From contig NZ_JAUZVZ010000013.1 of assembly GCF_030717845.1 (NCBI RefSeq), positions 55,909-119,908 of the forward strand: DNA of 64,000 nucleotides, written 5' to 3'. The notes under the pieces were generated by a model. It saw only the letters and a program-made list of their open reading frames with translations, was not told the origin of the DNA and made no database searches. A program made the translations under genes and the position numbers. Of the stretch, positions 52,674 through 61,921 are shown one piece after another. The DNA comes from Alkalimonas collagenimarina (GTDB lineage Bacteria; Pseudomonadota; Gammaproteobacteria; Enterobacterales; Alteromonadaceae). How positions within the stretch are numbered: position 1 is the stretch's first letter; each line of letters starts with the position of its first letter.

Positions 52674-53729
52674 TTAACTCAAACCCAGAATTTTTCTATT
52701 TCGTTCAGTATCCGCACCTGAGCCAGCAAAATCATCAAACGCATGTTCAGCCTGCTTAATCAAATGACGGCGAATAAAAGGTGCTCCTTCAGCAGCCCCT
52801 TGCTCGGGATGTTTTAAACAACATTCCCATTCAAGAACAGCCCAGCCATTAAAACCATATTGCGTTAACTTACTAAACACGGCTTTGAAGTCAATTTGGC
52901 CATCACCAAGGGAGCGAAAACGGCCAGGTCGCTCTTGCCAGGAAGCAAAACCGCCGTATACACCGGCTTTACCTGAAGGGCGAAACTCCGCATCTTTGAC
53001 ATGAAATGCTCTGATCCGCTGATGATAAAAGTCAATAAACTGCAGATAGTCCAGCTGTTGCAAGACAAAGTGACTGGGATCATACAAGATGCAAGCACGT
53101 GGATGTTGCTGAACCGCCTGTAAAAAACGTTCAAAACTCAAGCCGTCATGCAAATCTTCACCGGGGTGCAGTTCATAACATAGATCGACACCCGCAGTGT
53201 CAAAAGCATCCAGAATCGGCAACCAACGCTTCGCCAGCTCAGCAAAACCTTGCTCAACTAAGCCTTCAGGCCGTTGCGGCCATGGATAGACCGTATGCCA
53301 GAGTAAAGCGCCAGAAAAGGTGGCATGTGCTGTCAAACCAAGTCGCTGTGAAGCCTGGGCTGCTAAAAATAGCTGCTCTGTAGCCCATTGTTGCTTTTGT
53401 TCAACGGTGTCTACACCTACCGGAGCAAAGCCCTGATACATCGCATTGTATGCAGGATGCACGGCAATGAGCTGTCCTTGTAAGTGAGTGGATAATTCAG
53501 TGATTTCCAAACCATAGCGAGCACACATGGCGCGAACTTCATCACAATATGCTTGGCTTGCTGCCGCCTGCTGTAAATCAAACAGTCGCTTGTCCCAGGT
53601 TGGGATCTGTACGCCAGCATAACCGTGACCAGCCGCCCACTTTAACATCTGTTCAAGGTTAACTGAGTTATCTGACGGGATAAACTGTGCCAGAAAGACA
53701 GCTGGCCCCTTTATTTCAGTAGATGACAT
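52674..53729 (-). CDS. Sugar phosphate isomerase/epimerase-family TIM-barrel protein
   Basis: 351 residues without an export signal. AP-endonuclease-2-like barrel: VFLAQFIPSDNSVN, AAGHGYAGVQIPTWD, LGLTAHATFSGALLWH, VDLCYELHPGEDLHDG, CILYDPSHF, HVKDAEFRPSG and WAVLEWEC, where the Glu/Asp/His set fits a divalent metal. It is the cytoplasmic counterpart of the exported TIM barrel at 49633. It sits 27 bases after the Gfo/Idh gene, a common pairing in 3-keto-sugar metabolism. Confidence 0.88.
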   Translation of the reverse strand: MSSTEIKGPAVFLAQFIPSDNSVNLEQMLKWAAGHGYAGVQIPTWDKRLFDLQQAAASQAYCDEVRAMCARYGLEITELSTHLQGQLIAVHPAYNAMYQGFAPVGVDTVEQKQQWATEQLFLAAQASQRLGLTAHATFSGALLWHTVYPWPQRPEGLVEQGFAELAKRWLPILDAFDTAGVDLCYELHPGEDLHDGLSFERFLQAVQQHPRACILYDPSHFVLQQLDYLQFIDFYHQRIRAFHVKDAEFRPSGKAGVYGGFASWQERPGRFRSLGDGQIDFKAVFSKLTQYGFNGWAVLEWECCLKHPEQGAAEGAPFIRRHLIKQAEHAFDDFAGSGADTERNRKILGLS

Positions 53730-53756
53730 GTAAGCTCCAAAATACGTAATACAAAA

Positions 53757-54923
53757 TCAATCAATTTGCTTCTGCAAGGCCAAGGGGTCCACACTGACCC
53801 AGCTGGCATTGTTTTGACTACTCAGTAAAGCAGCCCGAATAAATGCCATGCCACGCACAGCGGCATCAATAGATAAGCCATCATCCAGTTGCTCACCATT
53901 TCTTACTAGCAGTGCAAAATCACGGTATAAGTTAGCAAAGGCTTCAATATAGCCCTCCGGATGACCAGCCGGCGTGCGGCATAGATCTCGTACAGCGACG
54001 TCCAGATAGTCGCAATCGGCGCCCGCAGTCCATAACTGTTGCGGCTCTCCTCGACGTTGCAACCATAATTGATTCGGCTGTTCCTGTTGCCAATAGAGTG
54101 AAGCCCGATCGCCATAGATGCTAATTTGTAAGTTATTGCCAAGGCCGGTACAAGCCTGACTCGCCATCAATGTTGCACGGGCACCATTCGTTAAACGCAA
54201 CATGGCAGCACCATCATCATCCAGTAATCGGTCTTTAACCTGAGTCACCAGATCAGCGGCAATCTCCATCACCTGCAAACCTGATACGTACTCCAATAAA
54301 TGGAATGCGTGGGTGCCAATATCAGCAAAACAGCCACTCTCCCCCGAACGCTCCGGATCTGTCCGCCAGGATGCTTGCGCACTAGCCTGAGTATCTGCTG
54401 AGTCTGCCAACCACCCTTGAGGATAGCTGACACTGATACGTCGAACGGTACCTAGCTTCCCTTGAGCAATCATCTGTCGGGCCTGTCGAACCAGCGGATA
54501 GGCTGCGTAGGTATGTGTTAACCCATAATGTAATTGCTGCTGTTGCACCAGTTGTTGAAGTGCAATCGCCTGCTCAAGTGAAGTGGTAGCAGGCTTATCA
54601 CTTAACACATTAAAGCCAGCAAGTAATGCCGCTTTAGCCACTGGGAAATGCATATGGTTCGGAGTCACGATACTGACAAATTCAATCCGCTTATCGGCTG
54701 GTAATGCGGCTTCAGCTTCAAACATTTGCTCATAGCTGGCGTAACAGCGTGCACTTTCCAGCCCCAACTGTTGCCCCATTTGAATAGATTTCGGATGCTG
54801 TCGGCTAAAACAACCGGCGACCAATTCAATGCTGTCATCCAGCCGTGCTGCCATGCGGTGAATACTGGCAATAAAGGATCCCTCCCCTCCACCGACCATC
54901 CCCATCCTGATTTTTCTTGCCAT
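53757..54923 (-). CDS. Gfo/Idh/MocA-family NAD(P)-dependent sugar oxidoreductase
   Basis: About 388 residues from ATG 54923 (MARKIRMGMVGGGEGSF), which has AAGGAG upstream; the frame opening at 54956 runs up against the operator and is unlikely. NAD fold GMVGGGEGSFIASIH, then VSIVTPNHMHFPVAKAAL, the catalytic Lys in LSDKPATTS, and the C-terminal GTHAFHLLEYVSG. Members oxidise or reduce sugars, often at C3. It probably reduces a 3-keto sugar or starts its conversion in the cytoplasm. Confidence 0.92.
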   Translation of the reverse strand: MARKIRMGMVGGGEGSFIASIHRMAARLDDSIELVAGCFSRQHPKSIQMGQQLGLESARCYASYEQMFEAEAALPADKRIEFVSIVTPNHMHFPVAKAALLAGFNVLSDKPATTSLEQAIALQQLVQQQQLHYGLTHTYAAYPLVRQARQMIAQGKLGTVRRISVSYPQGWLADSADTQASAQASWRTDPERSGESGCFADIGTHAFHLLEYVSGLQVMEIAADLVTQVKDRLLDDDGAAMLRLTNGARATLMASQACTGLGNNLQISIYGDRASLYWQQEQPNQLWLQRRGEPQQLWTAGADCDYLDVAVRDLCRTPAGHPEGYIEAFANLYRDFALLVRNGEQLDDGLSIDAAVRGMAFIRAALLSSQNNASWVSVDPLALQKQID

Positions 54924-54957
54924 TCTCAGCTCCTTACCCATCGCAAACCCACCCAAA

Positions 54958-54971
54958 TGTAACCGGTTACA
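54958..54971 (-). promoter_or_regulatory. LacI-type operator before the Gfo/Idh-isomerase genes
   Basis: Perfect TGTAACCGGTTACA palindrome 35 bases upstream of the oxidoreductase start and just after the MFS gene stop (55010). Confidence 0.87.
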
Positions 54972-55009
54972 AAATACATATACTGCAAATAGTTCTACAA
55001 CGCTGCCAA

Positions 55010-56215
55010 CTACTCACTGGCAGTCGCTTGCTTCTCACGAAACAAAACAATAAAAAGTAGCAAAACCACCACCGCAAAGCCGGCAGGGATCAGCCAAATC
55101 TGCTCCCACTGATAGCTTCCTGCCGAGGTATAGGTATCCGTGATCCAGCCAGCCAGCCTGAAGCCAATCAACATGCCAACACCATAGGTCGCTAAGGTAA
55201 TCAAGCCTTGAGCAGCCGCTTTATTTTTCAAGCCGGCTTTTTTCTCAGTATAAATTTGCCCGGTTACAAAGAAAAAGTCATAGCAAATACCATGCAACAG
55301 AATACCGACAAATAACATCCAGATTTGATCGCCTGTATCCCCATAGGCAAACAACACATAACGGATAACCCATGCCAAAATGCCGATCAGTAAGGTAATT
55401 TTGATACCAAATCGTTTCAAAAAAAGCGGCAGCATAAGCATAAACAGAATTTCAGATACTTGCCCTAAGGACATCGTTGCGGCAGCACCCGCCATACCAA
55501 TATCATTTAAAAACAAGTTGGTATTCTGATAATAAAATGCAAGTGGAATACAAATCAGCACTGAGGTGATAAAAAATACCAAATAGGTTTTATCACGCAG
55601 CATGCCTAACGCATCCAGTCCAATCATATGTCGTAAACCAGCGCCATCTTGTTTGGCTGAAGGTGGCGTGTTTGGCAGAAAGAAGCTTAAAACACCAAGC
55701 AAAGCAGATGCGAATGAGGCCAGTAAAAATGTATTCTGCAACTGCCGACTTGATTCCCAACCGAAGTAACCAATCAGTACCCCAGCAATAATCCAACCGA
55801 CAGTCCCGAATACACGGATTTGGGCAAACTTCTCCGGGTTATCTTTCAATTGCTTAAAGGCGATAGTATTCACCAGCGCCAAGGTTGGCATATACAACAG
55901 CATGTATATAAGTACCAATGGATAAAATGCTGCAAAGCTATTGGTCGTTGCTACAAAAAATAATAAAGCGGCTCCAGTCAAATGCATAAAACCAAGAATT
56001 TTTTGCGCCGAAAAGTATCTGTCCGCTATCAGGCCAATAATAAAAGGAGCAATAATGGCACCAATAGATTGCGTTTCAAAAGCAAGCCCCATCTGAGAGC
56101 CTGAAGCGGAAAAATGCTGCGCTAAAAATGTCCCTAAAGTAACAAACCAGGCTCCCCAGATAAAAAACTCGAGGAACATCATGCTGGATAATTGGATCCG
56201 AGTCGTTGCTTTCAT
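55010..56215 (-). CDS. MFS transporter, nucleoside:H+ symporter-like, probable sugar importer
   Basis: 401 residues with about 12 helices. The N-terminal LSSMMFLEFFIWGAWFVTLG, SIGAIIAPFIIGLIADRYF and RVFGTVGWIIAGVLIG are typical of the NupG/XapB-like branch. Members of this branch are often found beside Gfo/Idh and DUF1080 genes, where they carry sugars rather than nucleosides. AAGGAC precedes the ATG, and an operator lies 68-81 bases upstream. It presumably moves the released sugar or 3-keto sugar into the cytoplasm (inference). Confidence 0.9.
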   Translation of the reverse strand: MKATTRIQLSSMMFLEFFIWGAWFVTLGTFLAQHFSASGSQMGLAFETQSIGAIIAPFIIGLIADRYFSAQKILGFMHLTGAALLFFVATTNSFAAFYPLVLIYMLLYMPTLALVNTIAFKQLKDNPEKFAQIRVFGTVGWIIAGVLIGYFGWESSRQLQNTFLLASFASALLGVLSFFLPNTPPSAKQDGAGLRHMIGLDALGMLRDKTYLVFFITSVLICIPLAFYYQNTNLFLNDIGMAGAAATMSLGQVSEILFMLMLPLFLKRFGIKITLLIGILAWVIRYVLFAYGDTGDQIWMLFVGILLHGICYDFFFVTGQIYTEKKAGLKNKAAAQGLITLATYGVGMLIGFRLAGWITDTYTSAGSYQWEQIWLIPAGFAVVVLLLFIVLFREKQATASE

Positions 56216-56282
56216 CGAATGTCCTTTAATTTTAATTATTTAATGACGCATGCCACAGTGGGTATGCTTCGATAAAATTAAC

Positions 56283-56296
56283 TGTAACCGGTTACA
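56283..56296 (-). promoter_or_regulatory. LacI-type operator before the MFS transporter
   Basis: Perfect TGTAACCGGTTACA palindrome, 68 bases upstream of the MFS start. It marks the upstream edge of the regulon. Confidence 0.86.
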
Positions 56297-56366
56297 CTGA
56301 TAAATTCAAGCGTCTCTATAAAAATACAGTCTCGCTTTATCTTGGGTAGAGCAAGGTGGTAAATAA

Positions 56367-58916
56367 CTATGCAGGGAGGTCCTCCACCGGCCCTGGCTGG
56401 CCTAACAGATAGCCCTGAAACTGCCGGCAGCCCATATGGTATAAGGTTCGATATTGCTCGTGGGTTTCTACCCCTTCAGCAATCACATCCAGTTCAAGGC
56501 TATCGCCCAGAGCCAGAATGGTTTTTATGATGGCTTTATCGCTGCTATCATCCAAAATATCACGCACAAATGAAGCATCTATTTTTAATTGCTGTAACGG
56601 CAGGTTTTTCAAATATTGCAGTGAGGAGTAACCGGTACCAAAGTCATCCAGAGCAAAGGAAATCCCCATCGCAGCCAAACGAGTGATCTGGCTCACTGCC
56701 TCGTCAATATCTTCCAGCAATTGGCTTTCCGTGATTTCAAGCATCAACTGGCTGGCTGGTGCGCCGGTTTGCTGCAAGATGTCCTGTACTTCATCAACAA
56801 AATGACCATCATGCAGTTGTCTTGGGCTAATATTCACCGCTAGCTGCCAATGTTGCTTCTCAGGATCGTGTGCCCACTCGGCCAGTTGTTGACAGCTTTT
56901 TTCCAGCACCCAACGCCCTAAAGGTAAGATTAACCCTGTGGTTTCAGCGACAGGAATAAACTCAGCCGGCGGGTAATTTCCATGCTCTGGATGGTGCCAG
57001 CGAAGGAGTACTTCGGCGCCTAGCACTTGATCGCGTTCATCAAATTGTGGCTGAAAATGCAGAAAGAACTCTTTCCGTTCCAGGCCTTGTCGCAGACGAT
57101 TGGTCAGGGTGGTTCGCTGGGTCACTTCCACCTGCATGCTTTGATTAAAAAACCTTAAACGATTGCGCCCCCGGCTTTTCGCGTCATACATCGCCATATC
57201 AGCCCGTTTCATCAGCTCATCACAATCGTCCCCATCCGACAACATTGCAATGCCAATACTGGCAGAAATCTGATGGACATGCTGCTGCAGGAGAAAAGGC
57301 TCATGCAGGCACTGCAGTACTTTTTCAGCAATGACTTGTACACGTTGACAGGCCCGCTCCACACTACCCGGCAACTCTTGCAGCAGCAATACAAACTCAT
57401 CACCCCCCAAGCGCGCCAGTGTGTCACACTTTCTGACACAACCTTGTAAACGCTGCGCCACCTCAATCAGCAACTCATCGCCAACGGCGTGACCCAGCGT
57501 ATCATTCAAATCTTTAAAATGATCGAGATCCATAAACAACAAAGCACCTTGTTGTTGCTGCCGCTGAAACAAATCGAACGCATGCTGCAAACGATCCAAC
57601 AACAAACGCCGGTTGGGTAGCTGAGTCAAGGCATCATAAAAAGCCAGCTGATGAATCGCTTCCTGCTGTTGTTTGTGCTCGGTAATATCGGTAGAAATAC
57701 CACAGAGCGCATAAATCTCACCATTTGGCTTGCGTAGTGGCAACTTCACACTCAAAAAAGTACGAGTTACTCCGCCATCACTGATGGTGTTTTCCTCTTC
57801 CCGAACCTCGCGGATGCCTTGCTCCAGAATTTGACGATCGTGGTACTGTAGCTTTTTAGCCGTAGCGTGGTCGAAGTAGGCATAATCGTTGTGGCCGGTC
57901 ACATCCGGGATCTGGCTTTTAAATAGTTCTGCTACCTTCTTATTCACATAGCGATAGCAAAGCTGCATATCCTTGATATAAATATAAGCATCTACACTGT
58001 TTAGAATGGTGTTAAGCCGATCTTCGCTGGCTTGCAAGTGTCGGGTTTTTTCTGCCACCTGCCAGCGAAACACTAAAGCTCCTCCCCCAAAGATAAGCAG
58101 TAACACGCCGCTAATCGCGAGCAGCGTCCAATAGGATCGAGCCAAACGATTTGTCTCAACTTGAGTCCCACTCCAGCGTTGAAGAATTTGGTAGTAGGGT
58201 GAGTCTGGCTGCTGTTGCCATTCAACAAGATAAGCATCGATGCGCTGCAGTATTTGTTGGTGCTGATTGGGTAAGGTGGCATAAAAAAGCTGAGTTGGTT
58301 GAAACAAAAACTGACTTTGCTGCAACTGATATTGCTTGGCTTGTTGTTGACCAAAATAATGGTTCGCAGCCACCAGTTGAGCACTGCCGGCATACACCAG
58401 AGCAAAGCCTTCAGCAATGGAGTCCGTCAGCAGTAACTCGACTTCAACCTGATGTTGATGAAATTGTTGTTGCAAAAACTCGTACTGCACCGAGTCGGCT
58501 AACACCGCAATACGCATGCCAGCCAGATCTGCAAGCTCATGCACTGGCACACCAGAGCGACTGTAGAATTGCGACCAACTGTATAACGCAGGTGTTTGAT
58601 GAAAGGCTAAATCACGTGAGCGTTGCTCCGTAAATGCAACATCGGGCAGTAAGTCAATGATACCGGCCTGCAGGAAATCTAAGCAATAAGCCCAGTCGCA
58701 CGATACCGCCTGCAACACCCATCCTTCCCGTCTGGCGATTTCAACCAATAAATCACCCAACATGCCTGAAGGAGAACCATCGTCAGCCGCGCGGAGCTTT
58801 GGTGGGTTATGATAAACGCCCACCACCAGCTTGACAGGCTCAACCGTTTCACCCGATGCTATCGGCCAAGAAGCAGACCATAGCAATAAGGTTAAGCACA
58901 TCACCAGTCGGCGCAT
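56367..58916 (-). CDS. Cyclic-di-GMP enzyme: periplasmic solute-binding sensor, PAS, GGDEF and EAL domains
   Basis: 849 residues. Signal peptide, then a SBP_bac_3-like periplasmic domain (about 28-255: VKLVVGVYHNPPKLRAADDG, MLGDLLVEIARREG), one membrane helix (about 262-285), a PAS domain (about 290-415, with RYVNKKVAELF), a GGDEF domain (intact LARLGGDEFVLLL) and an EAL domain (EVLLRWHHPEHG, ALDDFGTGYSSLQYLKNL, EGVETHEQY). The EAL motif reads EVL, an allowed variant, and both output domains look active. It probably senses an amino acid or similar ligand in the periplasm. It is a single gene divergent from the reductase at 59084. Confidence 0.9.
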   Translation of the reverse strand: MRRLVMCLTLLLWSASWPIASGETVEPVKLVVGVYHNPPKLRAADDGSPSGMLGDLLVEIARREGWVLQAVSCDWAYCLDFLQAGIIDLLPDVAFTEQRSRDLAFHQTPALYSWSQFYSRSGVPVHELADLAGMRIAVLADSVQYEFLQQQFHQHQVEVELLLTDSIAEGFALVYAGSAQLVAANHYFGQQQAKQYQLQQSQFLFQPTQLFYATLPNQHQQILQRIDAYLVEWQQQPDSPYYQILQRWSGTQVETNRLARSYWTLLAISGVLLLIFGGGALVFRWQVAEKTRHLQASEDRLNTILNSVDAYIYIKDMQLCYRYVNKKVAELFKSQIPDVTGHNDYAYFDHATAKKLQYHDRQILEQGIREVREEENTISDGGVTRTFLSVKLPLRKPNGEIYALCGISTDITEHKQQQEAIHQLAFYDALTQLPNRRLLLDRLQHAFDLFQRQQQQGALLFMDLDHFKDLNDTLGHAVGDELLIEVAQRLQGCVRKCDTLARLGGDEFVLLLQELPGSVERACQRVQVIAEKVLQCLHEPFLLQQHVHQISASIGIAMLSDGDDCDELMKRADMAMYDAKSRGRNRLRFFNQSMQVEVTQRTTLTNRLRQGLERKEFFLHFQPQFDERDQVLGAEVLLRWHHPEHGNYPPAEFIPVAETTGLILPLGRWVLEKSCQQLAEWAHDPEKQHWQLAVNISPRQLHDGHFVDEVQDILQQTGAPASQLMLEITESQLLEDIDEAVSQITRLAAMGISFALDDFGTGYSSLQYLKNLPLQQLKIDASFVRDILDDSSDKAIIKTILALGDSLELDVIAEGVETHEQYRTLYHMGCRQFQGYLLGQPGPVEDLPA

Positions 58917-59083
58917 AGCGTTCCATCTGATAGCATTTGATGGTTCAAGCTTATGTCATTACTACAAAAAAGCAAAAAATAGTATTAGACTTTGAAAACC
59001 CAGCGCTTTTTACTGTAAGCCTATTTGCTCTATCCCTTACCAGCATCTAGGCTTAAAGCACTGAGGCTAAAAAGAGAGCAGTC

Positions 59084-59635
59084 ATGACGATACAAGTACT
59101 AGGATTATGCGGCAGCTTACGATCAAAATCGACCAATCGGGGCTTGTTGCTGCATGCGCAAGCTCACGCGCCCGATGAAATGAAAATTCACATCGCCGAT
59201 TTATTGGATGTGCCGTTCTACAATGCAGATATTGCAGAAAAACCAGCTGCAGTGGAGCATTTACTGCGCGAATTTGCTCAGGCTGATGCCTTATTGCTGG
59301 CTTGTACAGAATACAATTACTCCATAGCCCCGGCGTTAAAAAACGCGCTTGACTGGGCCTCTCGTGAACCGGATAACTACTTGCTGGCAGGCAAACCCGT
59401 TGCCATCATGGGAGCTGGCGGAGGCATGGGTACATCGCGTGCGCAATACCACTTGCGACAAGTCTGTGTATTTCTCGATTTGCAGGTAATGACTAAGCCC
59501 GAGCTATTTGCCAGTGCCTTTAATGACAACTTTGATACCGATGGCAACCTGCAGGATCCGAAGTTGCAAGAAAAGGTTGTGCAGTTGCTAGCGGCTTTAA
59601 AAACGTGGCACCAGCGGTTGCAGTGCATTAAGTGA
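59084..59635 (+). CDS. NADPH-dependent FMN reductase family protein
   Basis: 183 residues of the flavodoxin-like fold. The FMN phosphate loop is LCGSLRSKSTNRGLL, with TEYNYSIAPALKNALDWAS over the isoalloxazine and IMGAGGGMGTSRAQYHLRQ near the end. It reduces FMN or quinone-like substrates in the cytoplasm. It is a single gene; no partner monooxygenase is nearby. It converges with the small gene at 59646, with ten bases between stops. Confidence 0.9.
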   Translation: MTIQVLGLCGSLRSKSTNRGLLLHAQAHAPDEMKIHIADLLDVPFYNADIAEKPAAVEHLLREFAQADALLLACTEYNYSIAPALKNALDWASREPDNYLLAGKPVAIMGAGGGMGTSRAQYHLRQVCVFLDLQVMTKPELFASAFNDNFDTDGNLQDPKLQEKVVQLLAALKTWHQRLQCIK

Positions 59636-59645
59636 AACTGACGCT

Positions 59646-59912
59646 TCACTCCGTCACACTTTCACAGCAAACTACATCTTGTGGGCTTATAAAGCCATCA
59701 AGCCATTGACCGAAAGCGGCCATCGCCATTTCGTAACTGGAATAATTTCCTTTTACTGTCAGCCATTGGTTGCTGACATAATCAGGTAAGGTGATCACCA
59801 GAGTACCACGAGTACCTTTTTGAACCCGAAACAATGGAAGCAAAGAATGCCCCTGATTTTGCCAATGTTTCAACAAAGCTATTGCTTCTTTTTTACTGAT
59901 TACCGCTGCCAA
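59646..59912 (-). CDS. Small protein of unknown function
   Basis: 88 residues from a TTG start with AAGG upstream; there is no ATG in frame near the start. It looks soluble, with an N-terminal helix (KKEAIALLKHWQNQGHSLLPLF) followed by beta-like segments (GTRGTLVITLPDYV, WLTVKGNYSSYE). I recognise no family. It lies after the lipase gene on the same strand but beyond a good terminator, so it probably has its own promoter. Confidence 0.55.
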   Translation of the reverse strand: MAAVISKKEAIALLKHWQNQGHSLLPLFRVQKGTRGTLVITLPDYVSNQWLTVKGNYSSYEMAMAAFGQWLDGFISPQDVVCCESVTE

Positions 59913-59928
59913 CGTACATACACCTTTT

Positions 59929-59954
59929 AAAAAAAGCCCCCATCATTTGAGGGC
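59929..59954 (-). terminator. Rho-independent terminator after the lipase gene
   Basis: On the minus strand GCCCTC pairs with GGGGGC (one G-T pair) around a seven-base loop, followed by seven T. It lies 70 bases after the lipase stop. Confidence 0.8.
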
Positions 59955-60023
59955 ACATCTCATACATCCGGAAAAATGCGCACAGATTAAAGTTTTCAGC
60001 TTTACCTACCGCCCGCATACCTA

Positions 60024-61181
60024 TTAATTCAGCATGTCTACAGCGCGGCGGGCCGTACTGTACATCGCTTCCAACGTGACCTTAAATACCCAGCGAATAA
60101 AGCGTGCACTCAGCTCGGTTACAGTGACGGCAAGCTTACCGGCAAATACCAACATATGGCCAAGTAAGCCCATTACCTGCGCTTCAAGTTGTGGTGACAT
60201 TAGAACAACTTTCTCAACGGTGGCGGCCAGATGATCATAAAATGTCATGATACCGCTGCTAAAAACTTGCGCCGATACGCCAGCTAACACACCAGCATCC
60301 CGCAGCAGGGTGATCAATGCATGCATCAGTTTTTCCTGCCAATGGTTGCTAAAACTGCATTCAAAACGCCGTTCGTAGGTTAAGCGCACGGCTTTAATGG
60401 TATCACCACGGCGCTGCAAGTCTTCCCATTGGCCGCGAGCAGTGGTGACATAGCCAGGGTTAGTCATCATGGAGTGAGAAAAAGGATTAATACCGGTTGC
60501 CGAGGTAAGCAACACACTACTGCCATTTAGCGGGGCATGAAAAAACGGCCAGACCGGCACCATAGGTACAGGGTCATCTCCATGCACACAACGATAAATT
60601 TTATCGATGCTGCCGGTTGATTTAAGGGCAAAGTCATTCAGACCAACCCGTGGCGCACCAAAGGTATACAGCGCCACCCGATTGCCAAAATGCTGTTTAA
60701 TCCAAATAGCAGCCAGATGTGCAAGCCCACCACCCAGACTATGGCCAGCGCAGTGCACAAGCCCTTTGCTATTGTTGCGTAATAAGGGAGCCAGCTGCCG
60801 CTCCAACGCAGGCCGCATGCTGTTAAACACCTTCTGAAAACCAGAGTGCACCCGGCTTTGGTTATCGGCGATGCCGATACCCGCATTCAGATTACTAAAC
60901 CAATCCCGGCCACTGAGCATTTTGGTGCCACGAATACCCAAAGCGACATCACCGGTAAAACGGCCTTTGCCTTTGCCAACAACAACAAAGCCAGAGGTGC
61001 GGTTAAATAATGTGGAAATTATGCTGCCAGACACAGCATGGATTACCCCTGAGCCAGTGAAGTCAAAATTATCCGACAAAACATCAGATTTAACGGTATA
61101 GCCTCGCCCTGAAGCGATCTTCCTTGCTTCATATGGCTCTTGTGCAAGCCTGACTGCAATTGTTGGAGTTAGTGTCAACAT
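60024..61181 (-). CDS. Class 3 lipase-family protein, candidate antibacterial lipase effector
   Basis: 385 residues without a signal peptide. The alpha/beta-hydrolase core has the nucleophile elbow CAGHSLGGGLAHLAA (Ser148), the Asp region HGDDPVPMVP (about 203) and a His in INPFSHSMM (about 236), so the triad is complete. Ahead of it is GDVALGIRGTKMLSGRDWFSNLN. The C-terminal 130 residues contain hydrophobic stretches (LLGHMLVFAGKLAVTVTEL). It is preceded, three bases away, by a gene for an exported immunity-like protein. A cytoplasm-made lipase with a periplasmic partner is the pattern of type VI phospholipase effectors. No secretion genes are in view. Confidence 0.8.
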   Translation of the reverse strand: MLTLTPTIAVRLAQEPYEARKIASGRGYTVKSDVLSDNFDFTGSGVIHAVSGSIISTLFNRTSGFVVVGKGKGRFTGDVALGIRGTKMLSGRDWFSNLNAGIGIADNQSRVHSGFQKVFNSMRPALERQLAPLLRNNSKGLVHCAGHSLGGGLAHLAAIWIKQHFGNRVALYTFGAPRVGLNDFALKSTGSIDKIYRCVHGDDPVPMVPVWPFFHAPLNGSSVLLTSATGINPFSHSMMTNPGYVTTARGQWEDLQRRGDTIKAVRLTYERRFECSFSNHWQEKLMHALITLLRDAGVLAGVSAQVFSSGIMTFYDHLAATVEKVVLMSPQLEAQVMGLLGHMLVFAGKLAVTVTELSARFIRWVFKVTLEAMYSTARRAVDMLN

Positions 61182-61184
61182 AAA

Positions 61185-61832
61185 TTACTTTCCTTGTTCA
61201 TTTCGGATTCGCGCTTGCTCAAGCCGTTCTTGTTCGTCTAATTCATGTTCACGCTCTTGTCGCTGCAACTCAAGCTCATCATCTGAATACAGCGCTGTGC
61301 TGGCATGTGTAAAGGTACACCTGGCACTAAGCCAAGGTGCTACTCCCTCAGGTGTTTCGAGATTTTTCAGGCTGAAATTTTTCTCTTCGGCTGTCAGTTC
61401 GCAATGCATATCCGACATGATTAGGTCTAAAGCTTGTCCATTCAGATCATTTAATGAACGAATATCAAAGAAATACAATTCCTGACCTGGTGTAGGATAA
61501 TCTGCAACCGATAGGAATAAACCAATGGTGGAATCAAAAAGCACTCTGTGTATTTTTTTGGTTTTTCGTGCAAACGAAAAGCGCCCTTCGTGATCAGTGA
61601 CTACATGGTCATTAACAACTTTGTTATCGTAATCAAGCGTGCGGGTCACTTTTAAACCAGCAACCGGCTTGCCATGCTCAGTAATCACACCTCTAATCTC
61701 CGGTGACCACTGAACTTCTGTTCTTTTTAACCAACCAAACACACCTGCCTCCACATTGGTTGCGACCATCAACAATAGCAGCCCTAAGCTAACGGCTATG
61801 GCCTTACGGTTGATTAACTGCCATCCCAGCAT
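61185..61832 (-). CDS. Exported beta-domain protein, candidate lipase immunity protein (copy 2)
   Basis: About 215 residues from ATG 61832 (MLGWQLINRK). Signal peptide ends NVEA. A carboxypeptidase-regulatory-like beta-sandwich follows at about 35-90 (IRGVITEHGKPVAGLKVTRT, VVTDHEGRFSFARK), then a unique region with CELTAEEKN and CTFTHAS (two Cys that could bridge), and a highly charged Glu/Arg-rich tail from about 190. The periplasmic location directly before a lipase gene fits an immunity protein. I recall no named function for this family; DUF6795-like is a possible label. Confidence 0.68.
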   Translation of the reverse strand: MLGWQLINRKAIAVSLGLLLLMVATNVEAGVFGWLKRTEVQWSPEIRGVITEHGKPVAGLKVTRTLDYDNKVVNDHVVTDHEGRFSFARKTKKIHRVLFDSTIGLFLSVADYPTPGQELYFFDIRSLNDLNGQALDLIMSDMHCELTAEEKNFSLKNLETPEGVAPWLSARCTFTHASTALYSDDELELQRQEREHELDEQERLEQARIRNEQGK

Positions 61833-61921
61833 TACAACCACCCTGTTAATAAAATTACGCGAGCATTATAAATAGTTAAAACTATATATCAACATTAAAG
61901 ACAACATCAACTGCGCACTAA

